NCBI GenBank assembly: GCA_964247725.1
Contig: CAXTVM010000003.1
Coordinates: forward strand, 97,405-161,404
DNA from: Lichenicola sp964247725
Lineage (GTDB): Bacteria; Pseudomonadota; Alphaproteobacteria; Acetobacterales; Acetobacteraceae
Length of the DNA stretch: 64,000 nucleotides
Reading direction: 5' to 3'
Positions within the stretch are counted from its first letter, which is position 1, and each line of letters opens with the position of its first letter. Positions 42,985 to 50,772 of the stretch are shown here, piece after piece. A program made the translations under genes and the position numbers. The notes beneath the pieces were generated by a model. The model did not search any database. It had not been told where the DNA came from and worked only from the letters and a program-made list of their open reading frames with translations.

Positions 42985-43050
42985 ATTCCGGAATGAAATC
43001 GCGGGATACCAGCAACCTGGCCCACGCATTCCGGATTTGAACTTCCGGAA
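42985..43050 (+). promoter_or_regulatory. Triple TTCCGGA motif upstream of phaB
   Basis: ATTCCGGAAT (42985-42994), ATTCCGGAT (43028-43036) and TTCCGGAA (43043-43050) lie within 66 bp between phasin and phaB, the last 49 bp before the phaB ATG. The first is a perfect 10-bp palindrome. They could be operator sites giving phaB its own control. Confidence 0.35.
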
Positions 43051-43099
43051 ACGGCGAGCGTGGCGAACACGCCGGCGATGGCTGAGGGAGGAACGGGCA

Positions 43100-43822
43100 A
43101 TGGGACGAGTGGCTCTGGTCACTGGCGGCACTCGCGGTATCGGCCAGGCAATCAGCGTGGCGTTGCAGGCGGCGGACCGGACGGTCGTGGCCAGCTATGT
43201 GGGGAACGAGGAGGCCGCCGCGGCCTTCGGTGAGGCGACCGGCATCCACATCCTGAGGTTCGACGCCGCCGACTACGACGCCTGCGCCGCAGCGGTCGGC
43301 GAGATCGAGGAGCGGTTCGGGCCGGTTGGCATCCTCGTCAACAACGCGGGCATCACCCGCGACGCCACCGTCGCCAAGATGACCCGCGACATGTGGGACG
43401 CCGTGATGGATACCAACCTCGGCTCCTGCTTCAACCTCTGCAAGCTGACCTTCGAGAACATGCGGCATGCGGGCTTCGGCCGCATCGTCAACATCGGCTC
43501 GGTGAACGGCCAGGCCGGTCAGTACGGTCAGGTGAACTACTCGGCGGCGAAGTCCGGCATCCACGGCCTGACCCGGGCGCTGGCGCTGGAAGGTGCCAAG
43601 TTCGGCATCACCGTGAACGCGATCGCGCCCGGCTACATCGACACCGACATGGTCCGCGCCGTGCCCTCCGAGGTGCTGGCCAAGATCGTGGCCCGCATCC
43701 CGGTGGGACGGCTCGGCTATGCCAGCGACATCGCCCGCGGCGTCAGCTTCCTGACCGCGGACGACGCCGAGTTCGTCACCGGGACCACGCTGTCGATCAA
43801 TGGCGGCCAGCACATGTATTAG
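43100..43822 (+). CDS. phaB: Acetoacetyl-CoA reductase
   Basis: PhaB reduces acetoacetyl-CoA to (R)-3-hydroxybutyryl-CoA with NADPH, the monomer for PhaC. The 240-residue SDR has 'TGGTRGIGQAISVALQ' at residues 8-23, 'NNAGITRDATVAKMTRDMWDAVMDTNL', active-site 'QVNYSAAKSGIHGLT' and the C-terminal 'GTTLSINGGQHMY', typical of PhaB. The ATG at 43100 follows GGGAGGAACGG. No phaA thiolase is in the window. Confidence 0.94.
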   Translation: MGRVALVTGGTRGIGQAISVALQAADRTVVASYVGNEEAAAAFGEATGIHILRFDAADYDACAAAVGEIEERFGPVGILVNNAGITRDATVAKMTRDMWDAVMDTNLGSCFNLCKLTFENMRHAGFGRIVNIGSVNGQAGQYGQVNYSAAKSGIHGLTRALALEGAKFGITVNAIAPGYIDTDMVRAVPSEVLAKIVARIPVGRLGYASDIARGVSFLTADDAEFVTGTTLSINGGQHMY

Positions 43823-43954
43823 GAAGGCCAGGGCGCTGCCCCGAACCCCGGTTCGTACGAGGATAGTCCCTGCATGAAGGTACAACTCTGACGAATCGAA
43901 GTCTGGGGCCCGCGGCCCCAGTGGGGTCCAGGGGCAAAGCCCCTGGCCTTCCTC
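43823..43954. repeat. Modular palindromic element, copy 9
   Basis: Begins at the phaB stop codon: AAGGCCAGGGCGCTGCCC, a shortened left half, inner CCCCGGTTCGTACGAG and TGACGAATCGAAG, then CTGGGGCCCGCGGCCCCAG and CCAGGGGCAAAGCCCCTGGCCTT. It lies between convergent phaB and the PHB-depolymerase-type esterase. Confidence 0.75.
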
Positions 43955-43980
43955 CTGATGCGATAGCCGTGTCCCTGGCC

Positions 43981-45237
43981 TCAATTGGATCTGGCGGCCA
44001 GCGGCTGGGGATGGGCGAGGAAGAACCGCAGCATCTCCCGCGTCGCATCCGGGCCGAGCGCGTCGGTGTAGGAGCCGCTCGGGCTGCCGCCCGACCAGGC
44101 ATGGCCGCCGCCATGGATCATCCATTTCTCGACGACCGTCTCGCCGGCGGCGTCGACGCCGACCGTCCGGCTGTAGTGATGTCCATGCTCCGCGTGCACG
44201 TCCTCGGTGTGCATCGAGAGCTTGGACGAGCCGCTCGACTGCATCACGACCTGCTCGGCGTTGCGCGGGTGCACGGTGGTATCGCGATCGCCGTGGAAGA
44301 CGATGGCCGGCACGATCCGGCGTTCCAGATCGGCCGCCGCGCGCTCGCTCTTGAACGCGGGCAGCAGGCCCCCGCGCATGGCCGTCATCGCCGACGACAG
44401 GTTGTATGCGGCGCCGCAGGCGAGGCCGGAATGCACGCCGATCGCAGCGAAGATGTCCGGGTAGGCGTCGCCCATGATCGCGGCGGCGGCCCCGCCGGCA
44501 GAGATGCCGGCGACGTAGATCCGCTGAGGGTCGACGGAGTAGTGGGCGGCGACGTCGAGGGTGATGCCGGCGATGATGGACGGCTCGCCGGTGTCGCGCT
44601 GCTGCTGCTTCTCCTGGAACCAGTTCCAGCATTTCTGGATGTTCGCCGAGCGCGTCTGGCCGGGATAGACGACCAGGACGGTCTGCTTCTCCGCCAGCTC
44701 GTTCATGCGCGTACCCGCCGCGAAGTCCTCGGGCGACTGCGTGCAGCCATGCAGCATGACGACCAGCGGGATCGGCTCGCCGGGTCGGTAGCCGCTCGGT
44801 ACGAAGAGCCTGTAGGGCCGGCTCCCGGCCTCGTTGGCGAAGGTGCCCGACAGGAAGCGAGGCCCGTCCGGCAAGGTGACGGGTGGCACTTCCGCCTGCC
44901 GCGCCATCGGTCCGGACCTGCGCATGTCGTCGGGCGTCAGGATGCCCAGCACGCCGCGGCCGAACGCCGACGCCTTCGGGTCCAGGTCCGGCGCCGGGGC
45001 CTCGTTCCATGGCTTGGGTTCGCCGCTGACGTCCAACCCGTCGTTCCAGGCTTCCATCCGTCCCCTGATCATTCGCTGCATGGCCGACGTGGCCCGGGCC
45101 AGTGGACCGGTGCCGGCCAGCCCTCCGCCCAGGTCGAAGAGATTGATGGGCAATGTGCCGCGCCTTTCTGTCGATTTGGTGAATGCCCCGCCCGGTTTCG
45201 GGCCATACGGGCCATGGCCGCCGTCGTCGCTCACCAT
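43981..45237 (-). CDS. PHB depolymerase family esterase
   Basis: This 418-residue alpha/beta hydrolase has 'YRLFVPSGYRPGEPIPLVVMLHGCTQSPEDFAAGTRMNELAEKQTVLVVYPGQ' followed by the nucleophile box 'VAGISAGGAAAAIMGDAYPD' and 'IHGGGHAWSGGSPSGSYTD' with the catalytic His. This family covers intracellular PHB depolymerases and related esterases. No signal peptide is seen, so it probably acts on intracellular PHB or oligomers. Its ATG at 45237 overlaps the stop codon of the upstream ribbon-helix-helix gene, which supports this start. Confidence 0.88.
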   Translation of the reverse strand: MVSDDGGHGPYGPKPGGAFTKSTERRGTLPINLFDLGGGLAGTGPLARATSAMQRMIRGRMEAWNDGLDVSGEPKPWNEAPAPDLDPKASAFGRGVLGILTPDDMRRSGPMARQAEVPPVTLPDGPRFLSGTFANEAGSRPYRLFVPSGYRPGEPIPLVVMLHGCTQSPEDFAAGTRMNELAEKQTVLVVYPGQTRSANIQKCWNWFQEKQQQRDTGEPSIIAGITLDVAAHYSVDPQRIYVAGISAGGAAAAIMGDAYPDIFAAIGVHSGLACGAAYNLSSAMTAMRGGLLPAFKSERAAADLERRIVPAIVFHGDRDTTVHPRNAEQVVMQSSGSSKLSMHTEDVHAEHGHHYSRTVGVDAAGETVVEKWMIHGGGHAWSGGSPSGSYTDALGPDATREMLRFFLAHPQPLAARSN

Positions 45238-45689
45238 CTCGACGCGTCCGTCCGGCCGGCGCCGGAGCGCGTCCGGTCCGCCAGGGCCCGTCTGACCTCC
45301 GGGCTGGCCTGCAGCACGCCCAGCACGGTGACCGATGCGATCGCCGCGCGCGCCAGGTCCGGCGTGACGTCGGCGGCGATGCTGGCGAGGCCCAGCACGT
45401 TGATGTCGAGCGGCGTGCCGTTCGCCCGCGCGTGCTCGAGGTCGGCACGGCCGAAGTGCCGGTAGCCGAGGTCGAGGCTGCGGCGCGCCACCGACTTGGC
45501 CACGAACTCGGCGTGGCGATCCAGCTGGTTGCGGACCGCGGTGCGGATGAAGTCGCTGCGGTTCGAATAGAAGCCGTCGCCGACCAGCAGGTCGACATGG
45601 CCCAGGTCGACGAAGCCGAGGTTGACCGTCAGCTTCTCGGTGTCGCCAGGCCGGACGCGCAGGTCGCGTGACGCGATGCTCTCTCCCAT
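45231..45689 (-). CDS. CopG-like ribbon-helix-helix protein, coupled to the esterase
   Basis: The 152-residue protein has an N-terminal pattern typical of ribbon-helix-helix DNA-binding proteins: a beta strand ('EKLTVNLGFVDLGHVDLLV') then two helices ('FYSNRSDFIRTAVRNQLDRHAEFV'). The C-terminal half ('INVLGLASIAADVTPDLARAAIASVTVLGVLQASPEVRRAL') may sense a ligand or oligomerise. The start at 45689 follows GAGAGGGTCAGAG. Its TGA overlaps the esterase ATG by 7 nt, so the two are translated together. It may regulate PHB genes; this is inferred. Confidence 0.72.
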   Translation of the reverse strand: MGESIASRDLRVRPGDTEKLTVNLGFVDLGHVDLLVGDGFYSNRSDFIRTAVRNQLDRHAEFVAKSVARRSLDLGYRHFGRADLEHARANGTPLDINVLGLASIAADVTPDLARAAIASVTVLGVLQASPEVRRALADRTRSGAGRTDASRW

Positions 45690-45767
45690 CTCTGACCCTC
45701 TCCACACCATCCAACTGGATGGCAGGTGGCGTGAAACCGGCGTCGTGCAAGGGGCCGGCGGCGGCGA

Positions 45768-46016
45768 TCACTCCTTCCGGCGGTGGGCGACGGCCTGCTC
45801 GATGCGGCTCAGGAAGCCCTGGAGCTGCTCGACGCCGCCCACGTACTGGTTCAGCAGGCCGCGGAACATCTCCGCCGGGTCCATCGCGGTGAAGCCGCTC
45901 TTCACCTTGTTCTGCAGCTCGGCCATGACGGCGTCCTGCAGCGGCTGCACATCCGGCAGCCCGCAGGCGCTGCGCATCTCCTCGGGCGTGCATTCGAACG
46001 TGATGTTGACCTTCAT
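45768..46016 (-). CDS. DUF6489-like small protein
   Basis: The 82-residue protein begins 'MKVNITFECTPEEMRSACGLPDVQPLQDAVMAELQNK', which matches the pattern I recall for DUF6489, and ends in an amphipathic helix 'VGGVEQLQGFLSRIEQAVAHRRKE'. The middle motif 'DPAEMFRGLLNQYVGGVEQLQGFL' resembles phasin-type granule helices. GGAGGACGGTC lies upstream. It is 78 bp before the ribbon-helix-helix gene. The function is unknown; its place next to PHB genes suggests a granule-associated role. Confidence 0.72.
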   Translation of the reverse strand: MKVNITFECTPEEMRSACGLPDVQPLQDAVMAELQNKVKSGFTAMDPAEMFRGLLNQYVGGVEQLQGFLSRIEQAVAHRRKE

Positions 46017-46055
46017 GACCGTCCTCCTCTTCCACCAGGATGCATGCGGCGCCGC

Positions 46056-47312
46056 TCAGGCGGCATAGCGCGATAGCGCGAGGTCGGCGTGCTCGATGTT
46101 CGGCCGCACGCCGGAGATCAGGTCGGCGACCAGCCGGCCGGAGCCGCAGGCCATGGTCCAGCCGAGCGTGCCGTGCCCGGTGTTGAGCCACAGGTTGCGG
46201 TAGCGCCCGGCCGCGCCGACGATGGGGGTGCCGTCCGGCGTGTTCGGGCGCAGCCCGGTCCAGTAGGTCGCGCGCTCGAGGTCGCCGCCGCCGAACAGCT
46301 CGCCGAACGACAGCGCCAGGGTCTCGCGGCGCGCCGGCCGCAGCCGCAGGTCGTGGCCGGCGAGCTCGGCGGTGCCGCCGACGCGGATGCGGTCGCCGAG
46401 CCGGGTCATCGCCACCTTGTAGGTCTCGTCGTTGACGGTGGAGACCGGCGCCCGGGCGGGATCGGTGAGCGGCACGGTGAGCGAGTAGCCCTTGACCGGA
46501 TAGACCGGCAGGCGGAAGCCCAGCGGCCGCAGCAGCCGCGCCGTCGCCACGCCGGTGGCGCACAGGTAGGCGTCGGCGACCAGGGTGCCGGCGTCGGTCA
46601 GCACGCCCTCGATCCGGTCCGGACCGGGCAGCAGCCGCTCGATGCCGACGCCCATGCGGAACGCGACGCCGGCCTCGGCCGCCCGCTCCGCCAGCCGCCG
46701 GGTGAACAGGTGCGCGTCGCCGGACTGGTCGCCCGGCAGGCGCAGCCCGCCCCGCAGCAGGTGCGCGGAGTGCGCCAGGCCCGGCTCGTGCCGCACCAAC
46801 CCGGCGCGGTCGAGCAGCTCGTGCGCGACGCCGCTGCTGGCCAGGATGCGCATGTCCTCGGCGGCGTGGTCGACCTGCGCCTGGGTGCGGAACAGCTGGA
46901 TCAGCCCGGCCTGGTTGCCGTCGTAGGCGAGCCCGGTCTCGTGGCGCAGGTCGTCCAGGCAGTCGCGGCTGTACTCGGCCAGGCGCAGCATCCGGCTCTT
47001 GTTGCGGTCGTAGGCGTCCTCGGTGCAGTTGGCGAGCAGCTGGCCCATCCAGCGGAACATCGCCATGTCGAGCCGGGGCCGGATCACCAGCGGGCTGTGC
47101 CGCCGCAGCATCCAGCCGATCGCCTTGGCGGGAAGGCCCGGCGCCGCCCAGGGCGTCGAGTAGCCGGGCGACACCTGGCCGGCGTTGGCGAAGCTGGTCT
47201 CCATCGCGACGCCGGGCTGGCGGTCGACCAGCGTGACCGCATGGCCCAGCCGGGCCAGGTACCAGGCGGAGCTGACCCCGATCACGCCGCCGCCGAGGAC
47301 CAGGACCCTCAC
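46056..47312 (-). CDS. dadA: D-amino acid dehydrogenase small subunit
   Basis: DadA oxidises D-alanine to pyruvate at the inner membrane with FAD. The 418-residue protein starts with the dinucleotide fold 'MRVLVLGGGVIGVSSAWYLARLGHAVTLVDRQ' and has 'ETSFANAGQVSPGYSTPWAAPG', 'YPVKGYSLTVPLTD' and 'GLRPNTPDGTPIVG', then 'LNTGHGTLGWTMACGSGRLVADL'. It lies downstream of alr, with a GST gene between, forming an L-Ala to D-Ala to pyruvate route. Confidence 0.93.
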   Translation of the reverse strand: MRVLVLGGGVIGVSSAWYLARLGHAVTLVDRQPGVAMETSFANAGQVSPGYSTPWAAPGLPAKAIGWMLRRHSPLVIRPRLDMAMFRWMGQLLANCTEDAYDRNKSRMLRLAEYSRDCLDDLRHETGLAYDGNQAGLIQLFRTQAQVDHAAEDMRILASSGVAHELLDRAGLVRHEPGLAHSAHLLRGGLRLPGDQSGDAHLFTRRLAERAAEAGVAFRMGVGIERLLPGPDRIEGVLTDAGTLVADAYLCATGVATARLLRPLGFRLPVYPVKGYSLTVPLTDPARAPVSTVNDETYKVAMTRLGDRIRVGGTAELAGHDLRLRPARRETLALSFGELFGGGDLERATYWTGLRPNTPDGTPIVGAAGRYRNLWLNTGHGTLGWTMACGSGRLVADLISGVRPNIEHADLALSRYAA

Positions 47313-47349
47313 GGGACGGGCCGCCCCCGAGCGGATGTCGTTCCAGATC

Positions 47350-47973
47350 TCATTCCGGGACCTTCATGCCGGCCTGCACCGCGGGACGCTCACCGATCCG
47401 GGCCATCCACTCGTGCAGCGCGGGGGTGTCCGACAGCAGGTCGCCGAGCGCGTCCCGCAGCATCGTGCCGGCCGCCAGCAGCCAGGGGTAGGCGGCGACG
47501 TCGGCGATCGAGTACTCGGACCCGCCCAGGAACGCCGAGCCGGCCAGCCGCCGCTCGGCCACGCCCAGCAGCCGCCCGGCCTCGGTGGTGAAGCGGTCGA
47601 TCGCCGGCGGCACCTTCTCCTTCGACATCACCGCGAAGTGGCCGAGCTGGCCCAGCATCGGGCCGAGCCCGCCGACCTGCCAGTGCAGCCACTCCAGCAC
47701 CTCGAACCGGGCGGCCCCGGACGCCGGCAGCAGCCGGCCGGTCTTCTCGGCCAGGTAGGTGAGGATGGCGCCGCTCTCAAACACGCTCACCGGCCCGTCG
47801 CGGTCGACGATGGCCGGGATCTTGTTGTTGGGCGAGATCGCCAGGAAGCCGGGCTCGAACTGCGCCCGCTTGGAGATGTCGACAGGATGCACCTCGTACG
47901 GCAGGCCCAGCTCCTCCAGCATGATCGAGACCTTGCGGCCGTTCGGCGTCTTCCAGGTGTAGAGGTCGATCAT
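47350..47973 (-). CDS. Glutathione S-transferase (YfcG/Nu-class-like)
   Basis: The 207-residue protein has the GST layout: N-terminal thioredoxin-like half 'MIDLYTWKTPNGRKVSIMLEELGLPYEVHPVDISK' with 'SPNNKIPAIVDRDGPVSVFESGAILTYLAEK' (glutathione-binding ES pair). The helical C-terminal half contains 'YSIADVAAYPWLLA' (N-capping box). 'TPNGRKVSIMLEE' is typical of the YfcG/YghU group, which has disulfide-bond reductase activity. Its ATG overlaps the alr stop (ATGA). Why it lies between alr and dadA is not clear. Confidence 0.9.
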   Translation of the reverse strand: MIDLYTWKTPNGRKVSIMLEELGLPYEVHPVDISKRAQFEPGFLAISPNNKIPAIVDRDGPVSVFESGAILTYLAEKTGRLLPASGAARFEVLEWLHWQVGGLGPMLGQLGHFAVMSKEKVPPAIDRFTTEAGRLLGVAERRLAGSAFLGGSEYSIADVAAYPWLLAAGTMLRDALGDLLSDTPALHEWMARIGERPAVQAGMKVPE

Positions 47974-49091
47974 CCAGGCTCTCCTCGTTCCGGCAGGTAG
48001 CGCCGGTGGTAGCGGCGGCCAAGTGCCGTCAGCAGCTCGTAGCCGATGGTGCCGGCGTCGCGGGCGGCATCCTCCAGCGGACAATGCGGGCCGATCAGAT
48101 CGAGTGCCGTCCCCTCGCGCAACGCCCCGTCGGGCAGGTCGGTGGCATCCACCGCCAGGCTGTCCATCGAGATCCGGCCGACGATCGGCAGCCTGGGGCC
48201 GCCCTCGGCCAGGCTGGCGCCGCCGCGATTGCCGCCGGCGCGCAGGAACCCGTCCGCGTAGCCGACCCCCAGCGTGGCGATCCGGCTCGGCCGGCGGGCG
48301 GTGAAGGCGGCGCCGTAGCCGACGAAGGCCCCGGCCGGCACGTCGCGGAGCTGCGCCACCCGCGCCTGCAGCCGCACCACCGGCCGCATCGGGTTCGGCC
48401 GCGCCGCGTTCGGCGGCACGCCGTACAGCGCCGCCCCCGGCCTGACCATGTCGAGATGGTAGCGGCCCCCCAGAAAGATGGTGGACGACGCCGCCAAGCT
48501 GAGACTGATCCCGGGCAGGGCCGCCGCGACGTGCCGGAACCGGCCGAGCTGCAGCTCGTTCGCCGGGTGCTCCGGCTCGTCGGCGCAGGCGAGATGGCTC
48601 ATCAGCAGGCGGAGGGCCACCGCGTCGCCGGCGGCGGCGATCGCCGGCCCGACCTCCTCCGGCGCCAGGCCGAACCGTGACATGCCGGTGTCGACCTGCA
48701 GCGCCGCCGCCAGCGCGCGTCCCTGCCGTCCGGCCTCGGCGCGCCATTCGGCGACCTGCTCCAGGCTGTTCAGCACCGGCAGCAGCCGGTCGGCGGCAAA
48801 ATGCGCGGCGGTCCCGGGCGGGATGCCGTTCAGCACCAGGATCGTGCAGCCGCGCGGCAGCAGCGGGCGCAAGCCTACCCCCTCGCCGAGATGGGCGACG
48901 AAGAAGGTGCGGCAGCCGGCGGCGGCCAGCGCCGGGGCCACGCGGTCGACGCCGAGGCCGTAGGCGTCCGCCTTCACCACCGCCGCGCACTCCGCCGGGG
49001 CGACCAGCGCCTCCAGCGTGCGCCAGTTGGCGACGATGGCGTCGAGGTCGATGGTCAGCCAGCCGCCCGCCGATGCCGGCTCCGGGGTCAT
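47970..49091 (-). CDS. alr: Alanine racemase
   Basis: Alr is the PLP enzyme that interconverts L- and D-alanine for peptidoglycan or, with DadA, for catabolism. The 373-residue protein has the PLP-lysine motif 'AVVKADAYGLGVDRVA' near residue 38, 'LQVDTGMSRFGL', and the second active-site Tyr in 'VGYADGFLRAGGNRGG', followed by 'VGRISMDSLAVDAT'. The ATG at 49091 overlaps the stop of the upstream reductase gene and its own stop overlaps the GST start. Tight coupling with dadA suggests a catabolic (DadX-type) role. Confidence 0.94.
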   Translation of the reverse strand: MTPEPASAGGWLTIDLDAIVANWRTLEALVAPAECAAVVKADAYGLGVDRVAPALAAAGCRTFFVAHLGEGVGLRPLLPRGCTILVLNGIPPGTAAHFAADRLLPVLNSLEQVAEWRAEAGRQGRALAAALQVDTGMSRFGLAPEEVGPAIAAAGDAVALRLLMSHLACADEPEHPANELQLGRFRHVAAALPGISLSLAASSTIFLGGRYHLDMVRPGAALYGVPPNAARPNPMRPVVRLQARVAQLRDVPAGAFVGYGAAFTARRPSRIATLGVGYADGFLRAGGNRGGASLAEGGPRLPIVGRISMDSLAVDATDLPDGALREGTALDLIGPHCPLEDAARDAGTIGYELLTALGRRYHRRYLPERGEPG

Positions 49092-50116
49092 GCCGCCGGC
49101 ACGCCCCGCGTGGTGGAGTGCTCGTGATGCAGCGCCTGCTCCGGATGCACGATGCCGTGGATCGCGTGCGCGGCCATCGCCGCCTCGCTGAACCCCTGCA
49201 GGATCAGCTTCAGCTTGCCCGGATAGCTGGCGACGTCGCCGATCGCGAACACGCCGGGCAGGCTGGTCTGCAGCGTCGAAGGCGTCACCGGCACCACCCC
49301 GTGCAGGCTGGTCTGCAGCCCCCATCCGGCGATCGGGCCGAGATCGGTCGACAGCCCGAAGAACGGCAGCAGCCGGTCCGCCTCCAGCACCCGGACCTCG
49401 CCGTCCAGCGTCGCCACCGAGACCCCGGACAGCACGCCGCCCTCGCCGTGCAGGGCGTGCAGCTGATACGGCACCACGGTCTCGATGTCGCCGCACGCCA
49501 CCGCCTCGCGCAGCCGCGCCAGGCTCTCGGGTGCCGCGCGGAAGCGGTCGCGCCGATGCACCAGCCAGATCCGGGCGGCGACGCCGCGCAGCGACAGCGC
49601 CCAGTCGACCGCGCTGTCGCCGCCGCCGGCGATCGCCACCGAGCGGTCGCGGAACGCCTCGCGCGCGCGCACGTGATACTGCACGCCGCCGGTCGCCTCG
49701 AACCCTTCGAGGTCGGCGAGCGGCGGCCGGTTCGGCCCGAACGCGCCGGCGCCGGCGGCGATGACCACCGCCTTGGCCCGGACGCACGCGCCGCGGTCGG
49801 TGCGCAGCCGGAACGCGCCCCGCGTGCCGGACAGCGCCTCCACCCGCTGACCCAGCAGGCGCGGCACCCGGAAGCCTGCGAGCTGGCGTTCAAGTGCTGC
49901 CACCAGCGCACCCGCCTCGATCGCCGGATGCGCCGGGATGTCGTAGATCGGCTTCTCGGGGTAGAGCGCCGTGCACTGCCCGCCGGTCCCGTCCAGCGCG
50001 TCGATCAGCACGCAGCCGAGCCGCAGCATGCCGCACTCGAACGCCGCGAACAGCCCGGCCGGGCCGGCGCCCACGATGGCGACGTCCGTCTCGTGCGGGT
50101 GGGTAAGGGTATCCAT
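49088..50116 (-). CDS. Ferredoxin/flavodoxin-NADP reductase, TrxR-like type
   Basis: The 342-residue flavoprotein has the FAD motif 'VAIVGAGPAGLFAAFECGMLRL' (residues about 13-34), 'LDGTGGQCTALYPEKPIYDIP', the NADP motif 'SVAIAGGGDSAVDWALSL' and C-terminal 'GVFAIGDVASYPGKLKLILQGFSEAAMAAHAI'. It lacks the CXXC redox motif of thioredoxin reductases, as in YumC-type ferredoxin-NADP reductases. The start at 50116 gives the standard N-terminus. It heads the alr-GST-dadA run and is divergent from tsaE. Confidence 0.9.
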   Translation of the reverse strand: MDTLTHPHETDVAIVGAGPAGLFAAFECGMLRLGCVLIDALDGTGGQCTALYPEKPIYDIPAHPAIEAGALVAALERQLAGFRVPRLLGQRVEALSGTRGAFRLRTDRGACVRAKAVVIAAGAGAFGPNRPPLADLEGFEATGGVQYHVRAREAFRDRSVAIAGGGDSAVDWALSLRGVAARIWLVHRRDRFRAAPESLARLREAVACGDIETVVPYQLHALHGEGGVLSGVSVATLDGEVRVLEADRLLPFFGLSTDLGPIAGWGLQTSLHGVVPVTPSTLQTSLPGVFAIGDVASYPGKLKLILQGFSEAAMAAHAIHGIVHPEQALHHEHSTTRGVPAA

Positions 50117-50148
50117 CGCGTCCAGACCTGTTGCCGGATGCACGTTTA

Positions 50149-50266
50149 TACCAGGGGCTCTGCCCCTGGACCCCGCCAAAGGCTCGCCTTTGGAAACCTT
50201 GACTCAAAGAATCGGGTCCTGGGGCCGCCGGCCCTAGCGGGGTCCAGGGCCCCTGGCCTTCCTTCC
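50149..50266. repeat. Modular palindromic element, copy 10
   Basis: In the divergent space between the reductase gene and tsaE: CCAGGGGCTCTGCCCCTGGACCCC, hairpin CCAAAGGC/GCCTTTGG, central CTTGACTCAAAG, GGGTCCTGGGGCC/GGCCCTAG and GGTCCAGGGCCCCTGGCCTTCC. It ends about 20 bp before the tsaE start codon. Confidence 0.75.
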
Positions 50267-50289
50267 TTGGGCTCGGGCAGGATGGTTGG

Positions 50290-50772
50290 ATGAAGTCTAG
50301 TTGCGACCTCCCCGACCTGGCCGCGACCGAGGCGCTCGGCCACCGGATCGCGGCCGCGTTGCGTCCCGGCGACGCGGTGCTGCTCGACGGCCCGCTCGGC
50401 GCCGGCAAGACGGCGCTGGCGCGGGCGCTGCTGCGGGCGGCCTGCAGCGAGCCGTCCATGGAGGTGCCGAGCCCGAGCTACACGCTGGTGCAGCTCTATG
50501 ACGGCCGCACCGCCGACGGCAGGGCGCTGCCGATCGCGCATTTCGACCTGTGGCGGCTGCAGGGGCCGGCGGCGCTGGCCGAGCTCGGCTGGGAGGAGGC
50601 GCGGGACGGCGTCGTGCTGGTGGAGTGGCCGGACCGGCTGGGCCCGCTGGCGCCGGCGGACGCGCTGCGAGTGACGCTGCGACCGATGGCGGCCGGCGAG
50701 ACCGGAGAGGCCCCGCGCCGGGCGATGCTCTCCGGCTGGCCTGGCCGGCCGGCGATCGGCGGCCCGCCTTGA
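50290..50772 (+). CDS. tsaE: tRNA threonylcarbamoyladenosine biosynthesis ATPase TsaE
   Basis: TsaE is the ATPase partner of TsaB and TsaD in t6A37 modification of ANN-reading tRNAs. The 160-residue protein has the Walker A motif 'LDGPLGAGKTALARALLRAA' near residue 35, 'EVPSPSYTLVQLYD' and 'IAHFDLWRLQGPAALAELGWEEA', then 'VLVEWPDRLG', all typical. Its stop codon overlaps the TTG start of the nucleotidyltransferase gene. Confidence 0.93.
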   Translation: MKSSCDLPDLAATEALGHRIAAALRPGDAVLLDGPLGAGKTALARALLRAACSEPSMEVPSPSYTLVQLYDGRTADGRALPIAHFDLWRLQGPAALAELGWEEARDGVVLVEWPDRLGPLAPADALRVTLRPMAAGETGEAPRRAMLSGWPGRPAIGGPP

